Both the position numbers and the translations under genes were made by a program. A stretch of DNA of 64,000 nucleotides from an uncultured Roseburia sp. (GTDB lineage: Bacteria > Bacillota > Clostridia > Lachnospirales > Lachnospiraceae). The notes beneath the pieces are model-generated. The model ran no database searches and was not told the origin of the DNA. It was given only the letters and a program-made list of their open reading frames with translations. Numbering within the stretch: the stretch's first letter is position 1; every line of letters begins with the position of its first letter. Positions 9,571-17,776 of the stretch are shown piece by piece. Location: positions 1 to 64,000 of the forward strand of contig CANONN010000014.1 of NCBI GenBank assembly GCA_947567625.1, in the 5' to 3' direction.

Positions 9571-11370
9571 ATGACAAAAAGAGTTTTCAGCCAATTAGGT
9601 AAGCCGCGTATATTGGCGCTTCTCACACTGGCATTGCTGGCCGTGTTCTTAGGTTTTCGACCCGATACTATGGTAAAGGCGGCTCAATTGCGGGCAGCGC
9701 TTGATAACCCTGCTTACACACTCACGTCCACGGACGGGACCGCTGTTTCCACCAAAGCGAATCCAAATGAAACGACGGTCTTGATCTTTGGCCATACTAA
9801 GTGCAGTTATACCAGAACCACGTTAAACAGTCTGACTACCTGTGACTGGATCAAACGTTCTGATATCCGGGTTATTTTTGTGGAAACCAATTTCCATACG
9901 CAGGAGGAAGTGATGTCGTACGAGCAGGGATATCAATGCCCGGATATGACATTTTGTTATGCGGAGGATGACCGAAATATCACTGCAATGATCGGATATG
10001 CGGGACTGTACGGTCTGACCGGCTCGAAGTATCCGATGATTGTTTTGATTGATAAAAACAATCAGGTGCAGAATTTGTTGGCGGGCACCAAGACGGCGGA
10101 CGAAGTTTTGAATGAAATAAAAAAGTTTGAGCCGATCGACGGGGAAGGAAGCAACCCGCCGACGACGGAGCCGGACCCCGGCATTGAGAATCTGGTATAT
10201 GGTCTGCATACGATCGACGGCACAGTCGTCTCTACCAAAGCCACGCCTAATCAGACGACGGTCTTGCTGTTCGGCTACACGACCTGCGGGCTCACGAAGG
10301 GAACGTTGCAGAGCATCTGCGGCAGCAGTCTGGCCAATCGCCCCGATGTCCGCTTGATATTTGCTGATGTTTATGGAGCTTCGCTGAATGATACAAAGGA
10401 ATTTGCGCAGAATTATGCGGGTAGGGGGATTTTGTTCTGTCATGACGAGGCTGCACTCAATTTTAATATTGCGCAAACCTACCTCAGTCTCAATCACTTA
10501 ACGGGAGGAACATTTCCGTATATCGTGCTGATCGACAAAAATAATAAAATAAGAAGTATTACACTAGGACCAAGGACAGCCGAAGAGATTAGCGCGGACA
10601 TTGAAAAAATCAGCGCCAATGACCAAAATACAGAGACGCCCACAGAGCCATCCTCGGAGAGCTCGTCCGAGACGTCTTCGGAGAGTTCGTCTGAGCTATC
10701 CTCGGAGAGTTCGTCCGAGACGTCTTCGGAGAGTTCGTCTGAGCCATCCTCGGAGAGTTCGTCCGAGACGTCTTCGGGGAGCACACAGGCGCCTTCCAGT
10801 GAAAGTCCCAAGAAAGATGTTGCAAATGTGACCGGACTTAAGGCTGTGTCCGCCGCTAAAACGATCAAACTGTCATGGGAAAAAACTGCCGGCGCGGACG
10901 GATATTTTGTATATCAATACCAAAACGCCAAGAAGACCTGGGTTAAGAAGGCGACGTTACAGTCCAATACTACCTCTTACAAGATAACCGGGCTGACAAC
11001 GGCTGCGAATTACCGGTTTGCGGTCAAGGCATATGTGCAGCTTGCGGGAGGAGGGGAGGTCAGCAGCGACGTCTACACCTCACTGTACACTGCAACGGCG
11101 CCGAATGCTGTTAATTTTAAAGTAACACCGGGCAAGAAAAAGGCGGTTATAAAGTGGAAGAAAGTAAAGGGCGCATCAGGCTACAATGTATATTACAAGA
11201 CGAAAGCGAAAGGGGCCTGGAAAAAGCTAAAAAGTACAAAGAGCACCAGCTATACGAAAACAAAGTTAAAATCCGGTGAGACATATTATTTTACCGTCGA
11301 GGCATATAAGACGTATAAGAAGACCAATTACGCAAGCACCCGTACCGCAAAAAAAGTAAAAATCAAATAG
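9571..11370 (+). CDS. Secreted protein: two thioredoxin-like domains, Ser/Glu linker, two FN3-like domains
   Basis: 599 residues from the ATG at 9571 (AAAGGAGG upstream; an in-frame ATG 54 bp earlier lacks a site). Residues 1-38 form a signal peptide with a hydrophobic core RILALLTLALLAVFLGF. Two homologous thioredoxin/AhpC-like domains follow (about 45-190 and 205-350), each with TTVL(I/L)FG leading to a single Cys (HTKCSYT, YTTCGLT) instead of CxxC. A Ser/Glu/Thr linker from 48-bp DNA repeats (about 361-403) leads to two fibronectin-III-like domains (about 415-510 and 515-598) rich in GLTTAANYRF and TYYFTVEAYK signatures. No sortase motif or anchor is visible, so it is probably secreted or held through the basic C-terminus. 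The exact role is unknown. Confidence 0.75.
   Translation: MTKRVFSQLGKPRILALLTLALLAVFLGFRPDTMVKAAQLRAALDNPAYTLTSTDGTAVSTKANPNETTVLIFGHTKCSYTRTTLNSLTTCDWIKRSDIRVIFVETNFHTQEEVMSYEQGYQCPDMTFCYAEDDRNITAMIGYAGLYGLTGSKYPMIVLIDKNNQVQNLLAGTKTADEVLNEIKKFEPIDGEGSNPPTTEPDPGIENLVYGLHTIDGTVVSTKATPNQTTVLLFGYTTCGLTKGTLQSICGSSLANRPDVRLIFADVYGASLNDTKEFAQNYAGRGILFCHDEAALNFNIAQTYLSLNHLTGGTFPYIVLIDKNNKIRSITLGPRTAEEISADIEKISANDQNTETPTEPSSESSSETSSESSSELSSESSSETSSESSSEPSSESSSETSSGSTQAPSSESPKKDVANVTGLKAVSAAKTIKLSWEKTAGADGYFVYQYQNAKKTWVKKATLQSNTTSYKITGLTTAANYRFAVKAYVQLAGGGEVSSDVYTSLYTATAPNAVNFKVTPGKKKAVIKWKKVKGASGYNVYYKTKAKGAWKKLKSTKSTSYTKTKLKSGETYYFTVEAYKTYKKTNYASTRTAKKVKIK
10651..10780 (+). repeat. 48-bp coding tandem repeat (about 2.7 copies)
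   Basis: Two full 48-bp units (10651-10698, 10699-10746) and a 34-bp partial unit (10747-10780) differ by only a few bases. Each encodes 16 residues of the SSESSSETSSESSSE type, forming the flexible linker of the secreted thioredoxin-like protein. The near identity suggests recent slippage, so linker length may vary between strains. Confidence 0.85.
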
Positions 11371-11399
11371 AAGCGCAAACGCCTGACAGGTATAAAATG

Positions 11400-11443
11400 C
11401 CTGCTGCCATTCAGTATACGATACTGTGTGGCAGCAGTTTTTT
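11400..11443 (+). terminator. Intrinsic terminator after the secreted-protein gene
   Basis: CTGCTGCCA (11401-11409) pairs with TGGCAGCAG (11429-11437). An inner CAGTAT/ATACTG pair extends the stem, and TTTTTT follows at once (11438-11443). It lies 30 bp downstream of the stop codon. Confidence 0.9.
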
Positions 11444-11546
11444 GTTATGAGAGCGATGGAGAAAGACATTCCCGCTGGAGCGGATTGCGTAACAGTGAAG
11501 CCAAAGGCTGGCTATTACATCTGTTTCGAGTGGTATCTGCTTTCGC

Positions 11547-11575
11547 TTGACAAATTAGGGCGCAGGCCATATAAT
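11547..11575 (+). promoter_or_regulatory. Consensus sigma-A promoter of the TetR-ABC operon
   Basis: TTGACA (11547-11552) and TATAAT (11570-11575) with a 17-bp spacer match the consensus exactly, 44 bp before the TetR start codon. A fully consensus promoter suggests strong expression that needs a repressor, consistent with autoregulation by the TetR protein, although no clean operator palindrome was seen. Confidence 0.85.
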
Positions 11576-11618
11576 AAAACAAATGATTTAAAACACATGT
11601 TTTTAGATGGAGGAGATT

Positions 11619-12206
11619 ATGCCGCCGAAGGCCAAATTTACAAGGGACGAAATCATACAGACCGCCTTTTTGATTGCAAAAGAGGAAGGGCTTGAAAAGA
11701 TTACTGCGCGGGAATTGGGAAGCCGTTTAGGGAGTTCCGCCAGGCCCATTTTCACGGTTTTTGAAACGATGGAACAGATCAAAGCGGAAGTGCTCCGATG
11801 TGCGAAAGATTTGTACCGGCAGTATGTACAACGGGGATTACAGCAAAAACTGGCGTTTCAAGGCGTGGGTATCGCGTATATTACATTTGCACTTGAGGAG
11901 CCAAAGCTATTTGGCCTGCTGTTTATGAACCCCGACACGAAGCAGACGGGGGTCGACCAGATTCTGCCGCTGATTGACGAGAGCTATGAACAAATCTTAC
12001 AGTCGGTACAAATCCCCTATGGTCTTAACCGAGAGCAGGCGGATATGATCTATCAGCATCTGTGGACCTATTCGCATGGCATCGCGGCCATGTGCGCGAC
12101 GGGGTTGTGCAGATACACGACGCAGCAGATCGCGGAAAGACTGACGGAGATATTTAGAAGTCTGCTCATGATGGAGAAAGCCGGCGGCGCCAGGCACGAA
12201 AATTAA
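11619..12206 (+). CDS. TetR-family transcriptional regulator
   Basis: 195 residues. The ATG at 11619 is chosen because GGAGGAG lies about 6 bp upstream; the ATG at 11607 would place the site inside the gene. The N-terminus KFTRDEIIQTAFLIAKEEGLEKITARELGSRLG is the TetR three-helix DNA-binding domain, although its recognition helix region SSARPIFTVFETMEQ departs from the usual tyrosine-rich version. The C-terminal ligand domain is divergent. It precedes an ABC ATPase and permease in the same direction and probably controls them in response to an exported compound. Confidence 0.85.
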   Translation: MPPKAKFTRDEIIQTAFLIAKEEGLEKITARELGSRLGSSARPIFTVFETMEQIKAEVLRCAKDLYRQYVQRGLQQKLAFQGVGIAYITFALEEPKLFGLLFMNPDTKQTGVDQILPLIDESYEQILQSVQIPYGLNREQADMIYQHLWTYSHGIAAMCATGLCRYTTQQIAERLTEIFRSLLMMEKAGGARHEN

Positions 12207-12259
12207 AATTTGAGCATCGTTCATGTTTTGTCTGTACCCGGAAAGAAAGGATGATAATT

Positions 12260-12952
12260 ATGATTACGGTTGAAAATGTCTACAAAGCTTATGGTACCGG
12301 TGAAAGCAAAAACCAGGTATTAAAGGGAGTTTCACTTCATATTGTCGATCAGGATTTTGTGGTGATTCTGGGGGCTTCCGGTTCGGGAAAATCGACGCTG
12401 CTCCATGTCATATCGGGTCTCGAGCCTGCGGACGACGGTGAGATTTGTTATGATGCGAGGAACATTTCGTCTATGTCGGACCGGGAATTGACGGCATTTA
12501 GAAAAGATTACATCGGTTACATTTTTCAGCAGTATTTTCTGTTGCCGAATTTAACTGTCGATAAAAATGTGAGAATGGGCGCCGATCTGGCAGGAAACAG
12601 AGCGTACCGCAAGATGATGGAGGCGGTAGGACTTGCGGACAAACGTAATAAATATCCGCATGAACTAAGCGGCGGGGAGCAACAGCGCGTCGCCGTGGCA
12701 AGAGCGCTCGCCAAAATGCCCAAAGTGCTCTATTTGGACGAACCGACCGGAGCGCTTGACGAACAGACGGGGAGACAAGTGCTCGACTATATCATGAAAT
12801 TAAAAGGGAAATTGGGATTTACGATGGTGATGGTAACACATAATCAGAATATAGCGGATATGGCGCATACGGTGATTTGCATGAACAGCGGGAAGATTGT
12901 CGAGCAATATCAAAATAATCAACCAAAGAGCGCTTACGAGATCGCATGGTAG
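12260..12952 (+). CDS. ABC transporter ATP-binding protein, LolD/MacB type
   Basis: 230 residues from the ATG at 12260, with GAAAGAAAGG about 9 bp upstream (an ATG at 12251 abuts the site). It has Walker A GASGSGKST, Q-loop FQQYFLL, signature LSGGEQQR, Walker B VLYLDEPTGALD and switch histidine VTHNQ. The order and the LPNLT/ALDEQTG wording fit the LolD/MacB/BceA group, which powers FtsX-like permeases rather than classic importers. The partner permease starts 9 bp after its stop. A likely role is antimicrobial-peptide resistance or lipid/peptide export. Confidence 0.9.
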   Translation: MITVENVYKAYGTGESKNQVLKGVSLHIVDQDFVVILGASGSGKSTLLHVISGLEPADDGEICYDARNISSMSDRELTAFRKDYIGYIFQQYFLLPNLTVDKNVRMGADLAGNRAYRKMMEAVGLADKRNKYPHELSGGEQQRVAVARALAKMPKVLYLDEPTGALDEQTGRQVLDYIMKLKGKLGFTMVMVTHNQNIADMAHTVICMNSGKIVEQYQNNQPKSAYEIAW

Positions 12953-12961
12953 GAGGGACTT

Positions 12962-14098
12962 ATGGTCATTGGTTACAAAGATATTTTTAAGATGGCGGGT
13001 ATCCTGGTGGTAAGTTTTTGCGCGGTGTTTGTGTGTGCGCTGTTTTTAAATTATTATCTTGATCTAACGTCAGTGGAGGACATGGTTGCGGCAGGGCCTT
13101 CGAGGATTTTTTATGAGGCGCAGTGTGATACCTCCAAGGTGGTAAGCATCGTTTCCGGGGGCTGTCTGCTGCTCACTACCGTGGTATTGATATGTTTTTA
13201 TATCGGACATTATATAGACACACATCAAAAACAATTGGGGATTTTAAAAGCGCTCGGTTATTCCAGAAATGCCATCGCCAGGGAGTTTGGAGCGTTTGGG
13301 CTGCCGGTGTGCCTGGGAACGGCGGTCGGATATGCCGGCGCGCATTGCCTGATGCCGTTGCTCTATGAAGTACAAAATAAAGAAGGCTATCTGCCGGACG
13401 TTGAAGTCGCATTTCATCCGCTTCTATGTGCGGCATTGGTGGGGCTGCCGACGGTATTTTTTGTGCTGCTTGCGGTCTGTTACAGCTATTATAAATTAAA
13501 AATTCCGGCGCTTGCGTTGATGAGAGGAATCATGACGTCGAGGGTGGTGCGCGCCAAAAAGGAGACAGAGCAGTCTTTTTTGCGGGAATTGCGAAAAAGC
13601 AACGTCAGGCAGCGCAGATCACTGATATTTTTTATTGCGTTTGCAGTATTTTGCTTTGCGGCCATGACGCAGATGTCGTACAGTATGAATGAACTGGCAA
13701 GCCCGATGATGTCTGTCATGATGATGGCAATCGGGATTGTTTTAGCCTGTGTGACCCTGTTTATCGCGACGACGTCTGTTATCAAAGCGAACGGCAAGAC
13801 GGTCATCATGATGAAAGTATTCGGGTATCCGGCGAGAGATTGCGCGAGGGCAGTGCTTGGCGGTTACAGACCTTATGCATATCTCGGTTTCCTGGCCGGA
13901 ACAATTTATCAATATGCGCTGTTAAAGATTATGGTAAATATTGTTTTTCTGAATGTGGAGGGCATTCCGGATTATGAATTTAACTGGCCTGTTATGGCAG
14001 TCTCGCTGGCGTCATTTTTGGTACTTTACGAAACGATTATGTTCTTCTATACCAGAAAAATGGAAAAGCTCCCGCTAAAGGAGATTATGTTGGAATAA
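12962..14098 (+). CDS. FtsX-like ABC transporter permease
   Basis: 378 residues. An N-terminal membrane helix (about 10-28) is followed by only ~35 extracytoplasmic residues, then an FtsX-type bundle with the coupling segment QLGILKALGYSRNAIAREF, and a second FtsX-like bundle with a degenerate coupling segment (KTVIMMKVFGYPARDCARA). About eight membrane helices are visible. It is shorter than two-domain permeases of this class (often 600-800 residues) because the large extracellular domain is missing, so it may be a stripped-down or deleted version. It is paired with the upstream ATPase and the TetR regulator. Confidence 0.8.
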   Translation: MVIGYKDIFKMAGILVVSFCAVFVCALFLNYYLDLTSVEDMVAAGPSRIFYEAQCDTSKVVSIVSGGCLLLTTVVLICFYIGHYIDTHQKQLGILKALGYSRNAIAREFGAFGLPVCLGTAVGYAGAHCLMPLLYEVQNKEGYLPDVEVAFHPLLCAALVGLPTVFFVLLAVCYSYYKLKIPALALMRGIMTSRVVRAKKETEQSFLRELRKSNVRQRRSLIFFIAFAVFCFAAMTQMSYSMNELASPMMSVMMMAIGIVLACVTLFIATTSVIKANGKTVIMMKVFGYPARDCARAVLGGYRPYAYLGFLAGTIYQYALLKIMVNIVFLNVEGIPDYEFNWPVMAVSLASFLVLYETIMFFYTRKMEKLPLKEIMLE

Positions 14099-14126
14099 AA
14101 ACAAAAAAGCTTGACAGGAGATAATA

Positions 14127-14186
14127 GTGTGAAAAATACATCTAAGGCAGCAAAAAACACTGCCTAAGAAGTATTAAGTTTCACAC
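14127..14186. repeat. Nested palindrome of the GTGTGAAA family
   Basis: GTGTGAAA (14127-14134) pairs with TTTCACAC (14179-14186). Inside it AATAC pairs with GTATT, and AGGCAG pairs with CTGCCT. Together they can form one long imperfect hairpin. The outer arm is shared with palindromes at 26530, 28272 and 36358. Confidence 0.7.
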
Positions 14187-14188
14187 AA

Positions 14189-14213
14189 GAAAAACGCAAA
14201 AGCGGCGTTTTTC
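14189..14213 (+). terminator. Possible terminator hairpin after the permease gene
   Basis: GAAAAACGC (14189-14197) pairs with GCGTTTTTC (14205-14213) around a 7-nt loop, and the descending arm contains T5. It could end the TetR-ABC transcript on either strand. The T-run is inside the stem, so termination strength is uncertain. Confidence 0.5.
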
Positions 14214-14225
14214 ATACCTATTTGA

Positions 14226-14240
14226 GCCGCCAAAGGCGGC
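14226..14240 (+). promoter_or_regulatory. GC-rich hairpin just before the VOC gene ribosome binding site
   Basis: GCCGCC-AAA-GGCGGC forms a compact stem-loop directly upstream of the AGGGGG ribosome binding site (14241-14246). It might lower or gate translation of the VOC gene, but this rests only on position. Confidence 0.4.
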
Positions 14241-14252
14241 AGGGGGATTAAG

Positions 14253-14636
14253 ATGCGGATAGATCATGTTGCTATGTATGTGAATGATTTGGAGGGCACG
14301 AAACGGTTTTTTGAGACTTATTTGGGAGGCGTGTCAAATGAAATGTATCATAACAAGGAGAGTGGTTTTCGGTCGTATTTTTTGTCGTTTGATGACGGTG
14401 CGAGACTGGAGATTATGAATCGGCCGGACATGGATGACGGTGAAAAGACACCGCAGAGAACGGGGTATATACATATCGCGTTTCAGGTGGGGAGCAGGGA
14501 GCGGGTGGATGCCTTGACCGCGCGGTTGGAGCGGGACGGATATTCTGTCGTAAGCGGGCCGCGCACAACCGGCGACGGATATTATGAAAGCTGTGTGGTC
14601 ACAGTGGAAGGGAATCTGATCGAGATTACCGTTTAA
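14253..14636 (+). CDS. VOC-family (glyoxalase/bleomycin-resistance-like) metalloenzyme
   Basis: 127 residues with the two beta-alpha-beta-beta-beta modules of vicinal-oxygen-chelate proteins. The four metal-ligand positions appear kept: His near the start (MRIDHVAMYV), Glu in ARLEIMNRP, His in GYIHIAFQVGS and Glu in the final NLIEITV. This H/E/H/E set is typical of glyoxalase I-like or lactoylglutathione-lyase-related enzymes. The substrate is unknown. It stands alone, converging with the leftward FIST-MCP-GNAT operon. Confidence 0.88.
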   Translation: MRIDHVAMYVNDLEGTKRFFETYLGGVSNEMYHNKESGFRSYFLSFDDGARLEIMNRPDMDDGEKTPQRTGYIHIAFQVGSRERVDALTARLERDGYSVVSGPRTTGDGYYESCVVTVEGNLIEITV

Positions 14637-14699
14637 GATATGTATGACAGATGCGGTTTATTACGGGCGCCTGAAAGCGAAAGATACCTGCCGGCCACA

Positions 14700-15467
14700 T
14701 TAGTATCCCTGTATTTCTACCGCTGTGTAAGTGTGGCTGTAGTGGTAGCCCAATTTTTGCGCCAAGGCGAGAGAGGCTTTGTTTTGTGCATCCCAACTGG
14801 GATAGCAGCCGCGTTCCAGACATTCTAATATTAACCTGGCGCCGCAGACATAGGCCAAACCTCTGCGGCGGCAGTCGTGTCTCGTGTCAATTTCTATCTC
14901 GATACCGTCGCGGTATCTGGCATAGGAGGAGGCGCCGGATACGATGTTGTTTTGACGACATATGACAACTCCGAGTCCCATATTGCGGTAGTGCTCGTAA
15001 TCGCTAAACTGCGATACCAGATCGGCGCTCCATGCACTGGACCGACACATATGAAAGAGTGGCTCATCAATCGTCCGAAGCTCGTATTCGCCCGAAAGAG
15101 ACGCTGCCGCTTTTTGCAGTTTTGCAGCGTCAAAAACAGAGGGGTCTTTTTTTGTCGCGTAGCGCGATACAATCTTGGCTCGATCGCTGTAATAAGCGGT
15201 AATGAGTTGCAGCCATGCCTGGTTTTGAGGGACCATAATCATAAAATTGTTCGCACAGGATGCGGGTTTATAGGAGACCAATGCCAGGTCGGCTTCGCCT
15301 GCAAAGAATGTGAAATCGCCGAGCACGGCCATCGCGGCCGTCGGATGGACGGGGGCGTTTGTGTAGATACTGCCCATCACGCCCTGCACGCAGGACCAGA
15401 TCAGCGTTTCTTCCCAATTTGCGAACAGTGGGGCGGCAATCTGTCCGTCGCTAGCTTTATAGATCAT
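14700..15467 (-). CDS. GNAT-superfamily acetyltransferase (GNAT_acetyltran, PF12746-like)
   Basis: 255 residues with ACGGAGGT upstream. The C-terminal half holds the catalytic fold: GASSYARYRDGIEIEIDTR, RRRGLAYVCGARLILECLERG and the motif B segment YPSWDAQNKASLALAQKLGY. The WDAQN-x-SLALAQKLGY ending is characteristic of PF12746 proteins, sometimes linked to zwittermicin-type resistance. It is the last gene of a leftward operon with FIST and MCP-like genes, 32 bp after the MCP stop. A link to signalling is possible but unproven. Confidence 0.82.
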   Translation of the reverse strand: MIYKASDGQIAAPLFANWEETLIWSCVQGVMGSIYTNAPVHPTAAMAVLGDFTFFAGEADLALVSYKPASCANNFMIMVPQNQAWLQLITAYYSDRAKIVSRYATKKDPSVFDAAKLQKAAASLSGEYELRTIDEPLFHMCRSSAWSADLVSQFSDYEHYRNMGLGVVICRQNNIVSGASSYARYRDGIEIEIDTRHDCRRRGLAYVCGARLILECLERGCYPSWDAQNKASLALAQKLGYHYSHTYTAVEIQGY

Positions 15468-15499
15468 CGTTACCTCCGTTCCAGGGTGTTTATGCGGGA

Positions 15500-16420
15500 T
15501 TAGTGTGTGTAATCCTCGATGATAGGGGCAATCTGGGACAACATATTGTCTACATCCTCGAACATACTGCTCTTGGTGGTTCCCAGGCTGCGCGCGTGGT
15601 TGATATGCCCGACAACTTCCAGGTTCTGCTCTTTGATTTTGTCAAAATACTGGCATAATGACTGAAGCGAGGATTTGGATTCGTCGATGACACCGTTGAT
15701 TTCGTTTTGCACGGCTGTGGCGTTTTCCGCTGCCTGTGTGATATTATCAAACATTTCGTATGTCTCGTCGACCTTGTGGATACTCTGCTCTAGGGCCTCT
15801 CGTGAAGTGCCGATGCTCTCGTTAAGCTTGTCCGTGCCCTGTTCTACTTCTACGATGCCGGAATCTACTTCCCCGATCAATACCTTGATCTCATCGGCCA
15901 GAATCTTTACTTCTTCTGCCACCACGGCAAATCCCCGTCCCCACTCTCCTGCTTTGGCAGCTTCAATCGAAGCGTTGAGCGCGAGGATGTTTGTCTGATT
16001 GGCGATGGCGACAATTTTATCCATACAAGACTTTATCTTTTTTACTGCGGTCTGGAAATCGTCAAACGTGCTCTCCATTTCATTGAAATGTGATTCTACC
16101 TGTAGAGAACTGTTTTTCAGCTCTTCGACCTCGTCCTGCGCCTGCTCGACAGACTCGGAAATTTTTTGTTTTACGGTTGCGAACTGGTCGGATACCTGAT
16201 GGATATTTGAGAAAGTCTGGTCAAAGTCCTGCAGGGTTTCCTGGAAATGGTCTGCGCCGCTTAGCACGCTTGCGAATGAGCTGCTCACTTTGCTCAGCTC
16301 CTGCAGGGAAGCCACCTCGTTTTGCACGAGCTCTTTGTGATACTCCTTCAGGCTGTTTGTCACATGCAGCACCGGGTATAAGTCTTTGTCTTTCTGACGA
16401 GATTTTTTATTCATAAACAT
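15500..16420 (-). CDS. Soluble methyl-accepting-chemotaxis-like signalling protein
   Basis: 306 residues with no transmembrane helix or recognised sensor domain. The highly conserved MCP hairpin tip is present ([20 protein letters not shown] followed by [12 protein letters not shown]), flanked by long heptad-rich helices. The gene starts 14 bp after a FIST-domain gene, and FIST domains are sensory modules thought to bind small molecules. The pair may act as a split sensor plus output, or join a chemoreceptor array in the cytoplasm. No other chemotaxis genes are in the window. Confidence 0.9.
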   Translation of the reverse strand: MFMNKKSRQKDKDLYPVLHVTNSLKEYHKELVQNEVASLQELSKVSSSFASVLSGADHFQETLQDFDQTFSNIHQVSDQFATVKQKISESVEQAQDEVEELKNSSLQVESHFNEMESTFDDFQTAVKKIKSCMDKIVAIANQTNILALNASIEAAKAGEWGRGFAVVAEEVKILADEIKVLIGEVDSGIVEVEQGTDKLNESIGTSREALEQSIHKVDETYEMFDNITQAAENATAVQNEINGVIDESKSSLQSLCQYFDKIKEQNLEVVGHINHARSLGTTKSSMFEDVDNMLSQIAPIIEDYTH

Positions 16421-16434
16421 GATGTCCGTTCCCC

Positions 16435-17490
16435 CTATTCAAAAACAACACATGTCATAGACTGGTTGACAAATTGGTTATTGTAATGTTCTCCGTATCC
16501 CACAAAACCGACATGATTTCCAAGCGCTGACATTTCCTGCAAATATTGCTGCATATAATTGTTGTCGCTGAACAATAAGTAGCGGAACAGACAGTTTACG
16601 GAGAATACCGCGGAAATTTTTGAGAAATCCTGTTGGATTGTCTGTATCGTTTTTTGGACAGTGGCTTTATAGTCGCCCAACTCCAGCATAATGAGTACGT
16701 CCGAATCGTTTACCTGTCTAAAACAGGTGAGCGCGTTGCCGTTTACCTCTTTGATGGATATGATGCAGGTGTCATTGCCGTTGACTTTGCCGAATGGATT
16801 TTTGAATGTCTGCGTCGAGATCTCATGTTCGGACACATGAAGGATATCCTGATAGACCTGCTTGGCGGGCCGGCCGTTTAACTCTCCCAGCATATAGTTG
16901 GCCTTGTCCGTCCGGGAGGCAATAAAAGAATAATTGCCCATCTGGTGATAGATGTTTTCCTTATAAGCCTTCACACGGCCGTTGTTATTTTTAATCAATG
17001 CATAAGCGACGGCGTCCTGATATACGCGGCCGTTGGCGGAAATTTTGCCGGCGTCGCCGGTGCCGCCTACCAGCGGAATTCTGTGATGCTTTAATACGCT
17101 GTAAATGGTTGTCAATACGCAGGCATCATTTCCAGAACAAAAGTCGATACAGACGGTGTTTTCCTGGGAAGCGTTTACTTTATATACATCCTGCTCCAAG
17201 CGTTTTATGTATTTGACCGGCATAGTGGATACCTGCTCGAGCACATTAGCTGTCGCGGCCACACCGTCCAAAAAGGCGATTACGCCGACGCCCTTTTCGA
17301 CAATCCTTGTGTCGTAGCTTATGCCGATGCAGCCGATACTGGGGACATGGGGAAAAAGCCTTTCCAGTTCTTTCACATGAAACTCAAATTGCTCGTTGTT
17401 CGATATCAGCAGAATCACTTGGGGGGTGTTTAACCCGCGAACAGCTTCTTTCAGATCCCCGCTCTGACTCATTCCAAAAAACTGCCTCAT
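16435..17490 (-). CDS. FIST-domain sensory protein (FIST N + FIST C)
   Basis: 351 residues with AGAGAGGA upstream. The N-terminal half has the FIST pattern ([19 protein letters not shown], then GCIGISYD). The centre has VGGTGDAG, and the C-terminal half contains [14 protein letters not shown] and ends in [11 protein letters not shown], typical of FIST_C. FIST proteins are predicted small-ligand (perhaps amino acid) sensors tied to signalling proteins. Here it heads an operon with an MCP-like protein, behind a well-formed promoter at 17537-17566. Confidence 0.88.
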   Translation of the reverse strand: MRQFFGMSQSGDLKEAVRGLNTPQVILLISNNEQFEFHVKELERLFPHVPSIGCIGISYDTRIVEKGVGVIAFLDGVAATANVLEQVSTMPVKYIKRLEQDVYKVNASQENTVCIDFCSGNDACVLTTIYSVLKHHRIPLVGGTGDAGKISANGRVYQDAVAYALIKNNNGRVKAYKENIYHQMGNYSFIASRTDKANYMLGELNGRPAKQVYQDILHVSEHEISTQTFKNPFGKVNGNDTCIISIKEVNGNALTCFRQVNDSDVLIMLELGDYKATVQKTIQTIQQDFSKISAVFSVNCLFRYLLFSDNNYMQQYLQEMSALGNHVGFVGYGEHYNNQFVNQSMTCVVFE

Positions 17491-17536
17491 AGTGTGTTCC
17501 TCTCTTTCTTAATATTGACGTGCCACTAATATAACT

Positions 17537-17566
17537 ATTATACTTCAGAATCATAGATCAGGTCAA
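17537..17566 (-). promoter_or_regulatory. Sigma-A promoter of the FIST-MCP-GNAT operon
   Basis: On the minus strand TTGACC (17566-17561) is followed after 18 bp by TATAAT (17542-17537), 47 bp before the FIST start codon. The boxes match the consensus at 5/6 and 6/6. Confidence 0.8.
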
Positions 17567-17649
17567 TTAATATCTTACTTGAATTTGGCAATCCGTAATA
17601 GCTCAGCTTTGGCCTTCACTGTTACGGTAGTCCTATTTTGCGACTAGGA

Positions 17650-17665
17650 ATGAAAATGTTTTCAT
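17650..17665. repeat. 16-bp palindrome in the divergent FIST / kinase spacer
   Basis: ATGAAAA-TG-TTTTCAT is nearly symmetrical and sits between the leftward FIST promoter and the rightward gene at 17777. It is a candidate operator. No convincing rightward promoter was recognised nearby. Confidence 0.4.
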
Positions 17666-17776
17666 ACGGGTACAGAGGGGAACGATACGTTACGATATGT
17701 ATGGTACAAAGCTTTCATGTATCAGGATGTACGAATCGAAAAACGTGGCAGGATTAGAAGAGAGGTGTGATTTGCA

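Noticed and set aside
9823-10497. 224-codon minus-strand open frame opposite the secreted thioredoxin-like gene
   Set aside because: It lies wholly opposite a plausible signal-peptide protein, lacks a ribosome binding site and has no recognisable domain.
11426-11695. 89-codon open frame overlapping the TetR start
   Set aside because: It has no ribosome binding site, overlaps a clear TetR gene with a good site, and reads through the terminator region.
14877-15503. 208-codon plus-strand open frame opposite the GNAT gene
   Set aside because: It is the shadow of a well-supported acetyltransferase gene on the other strand and has no ribosome binding site.
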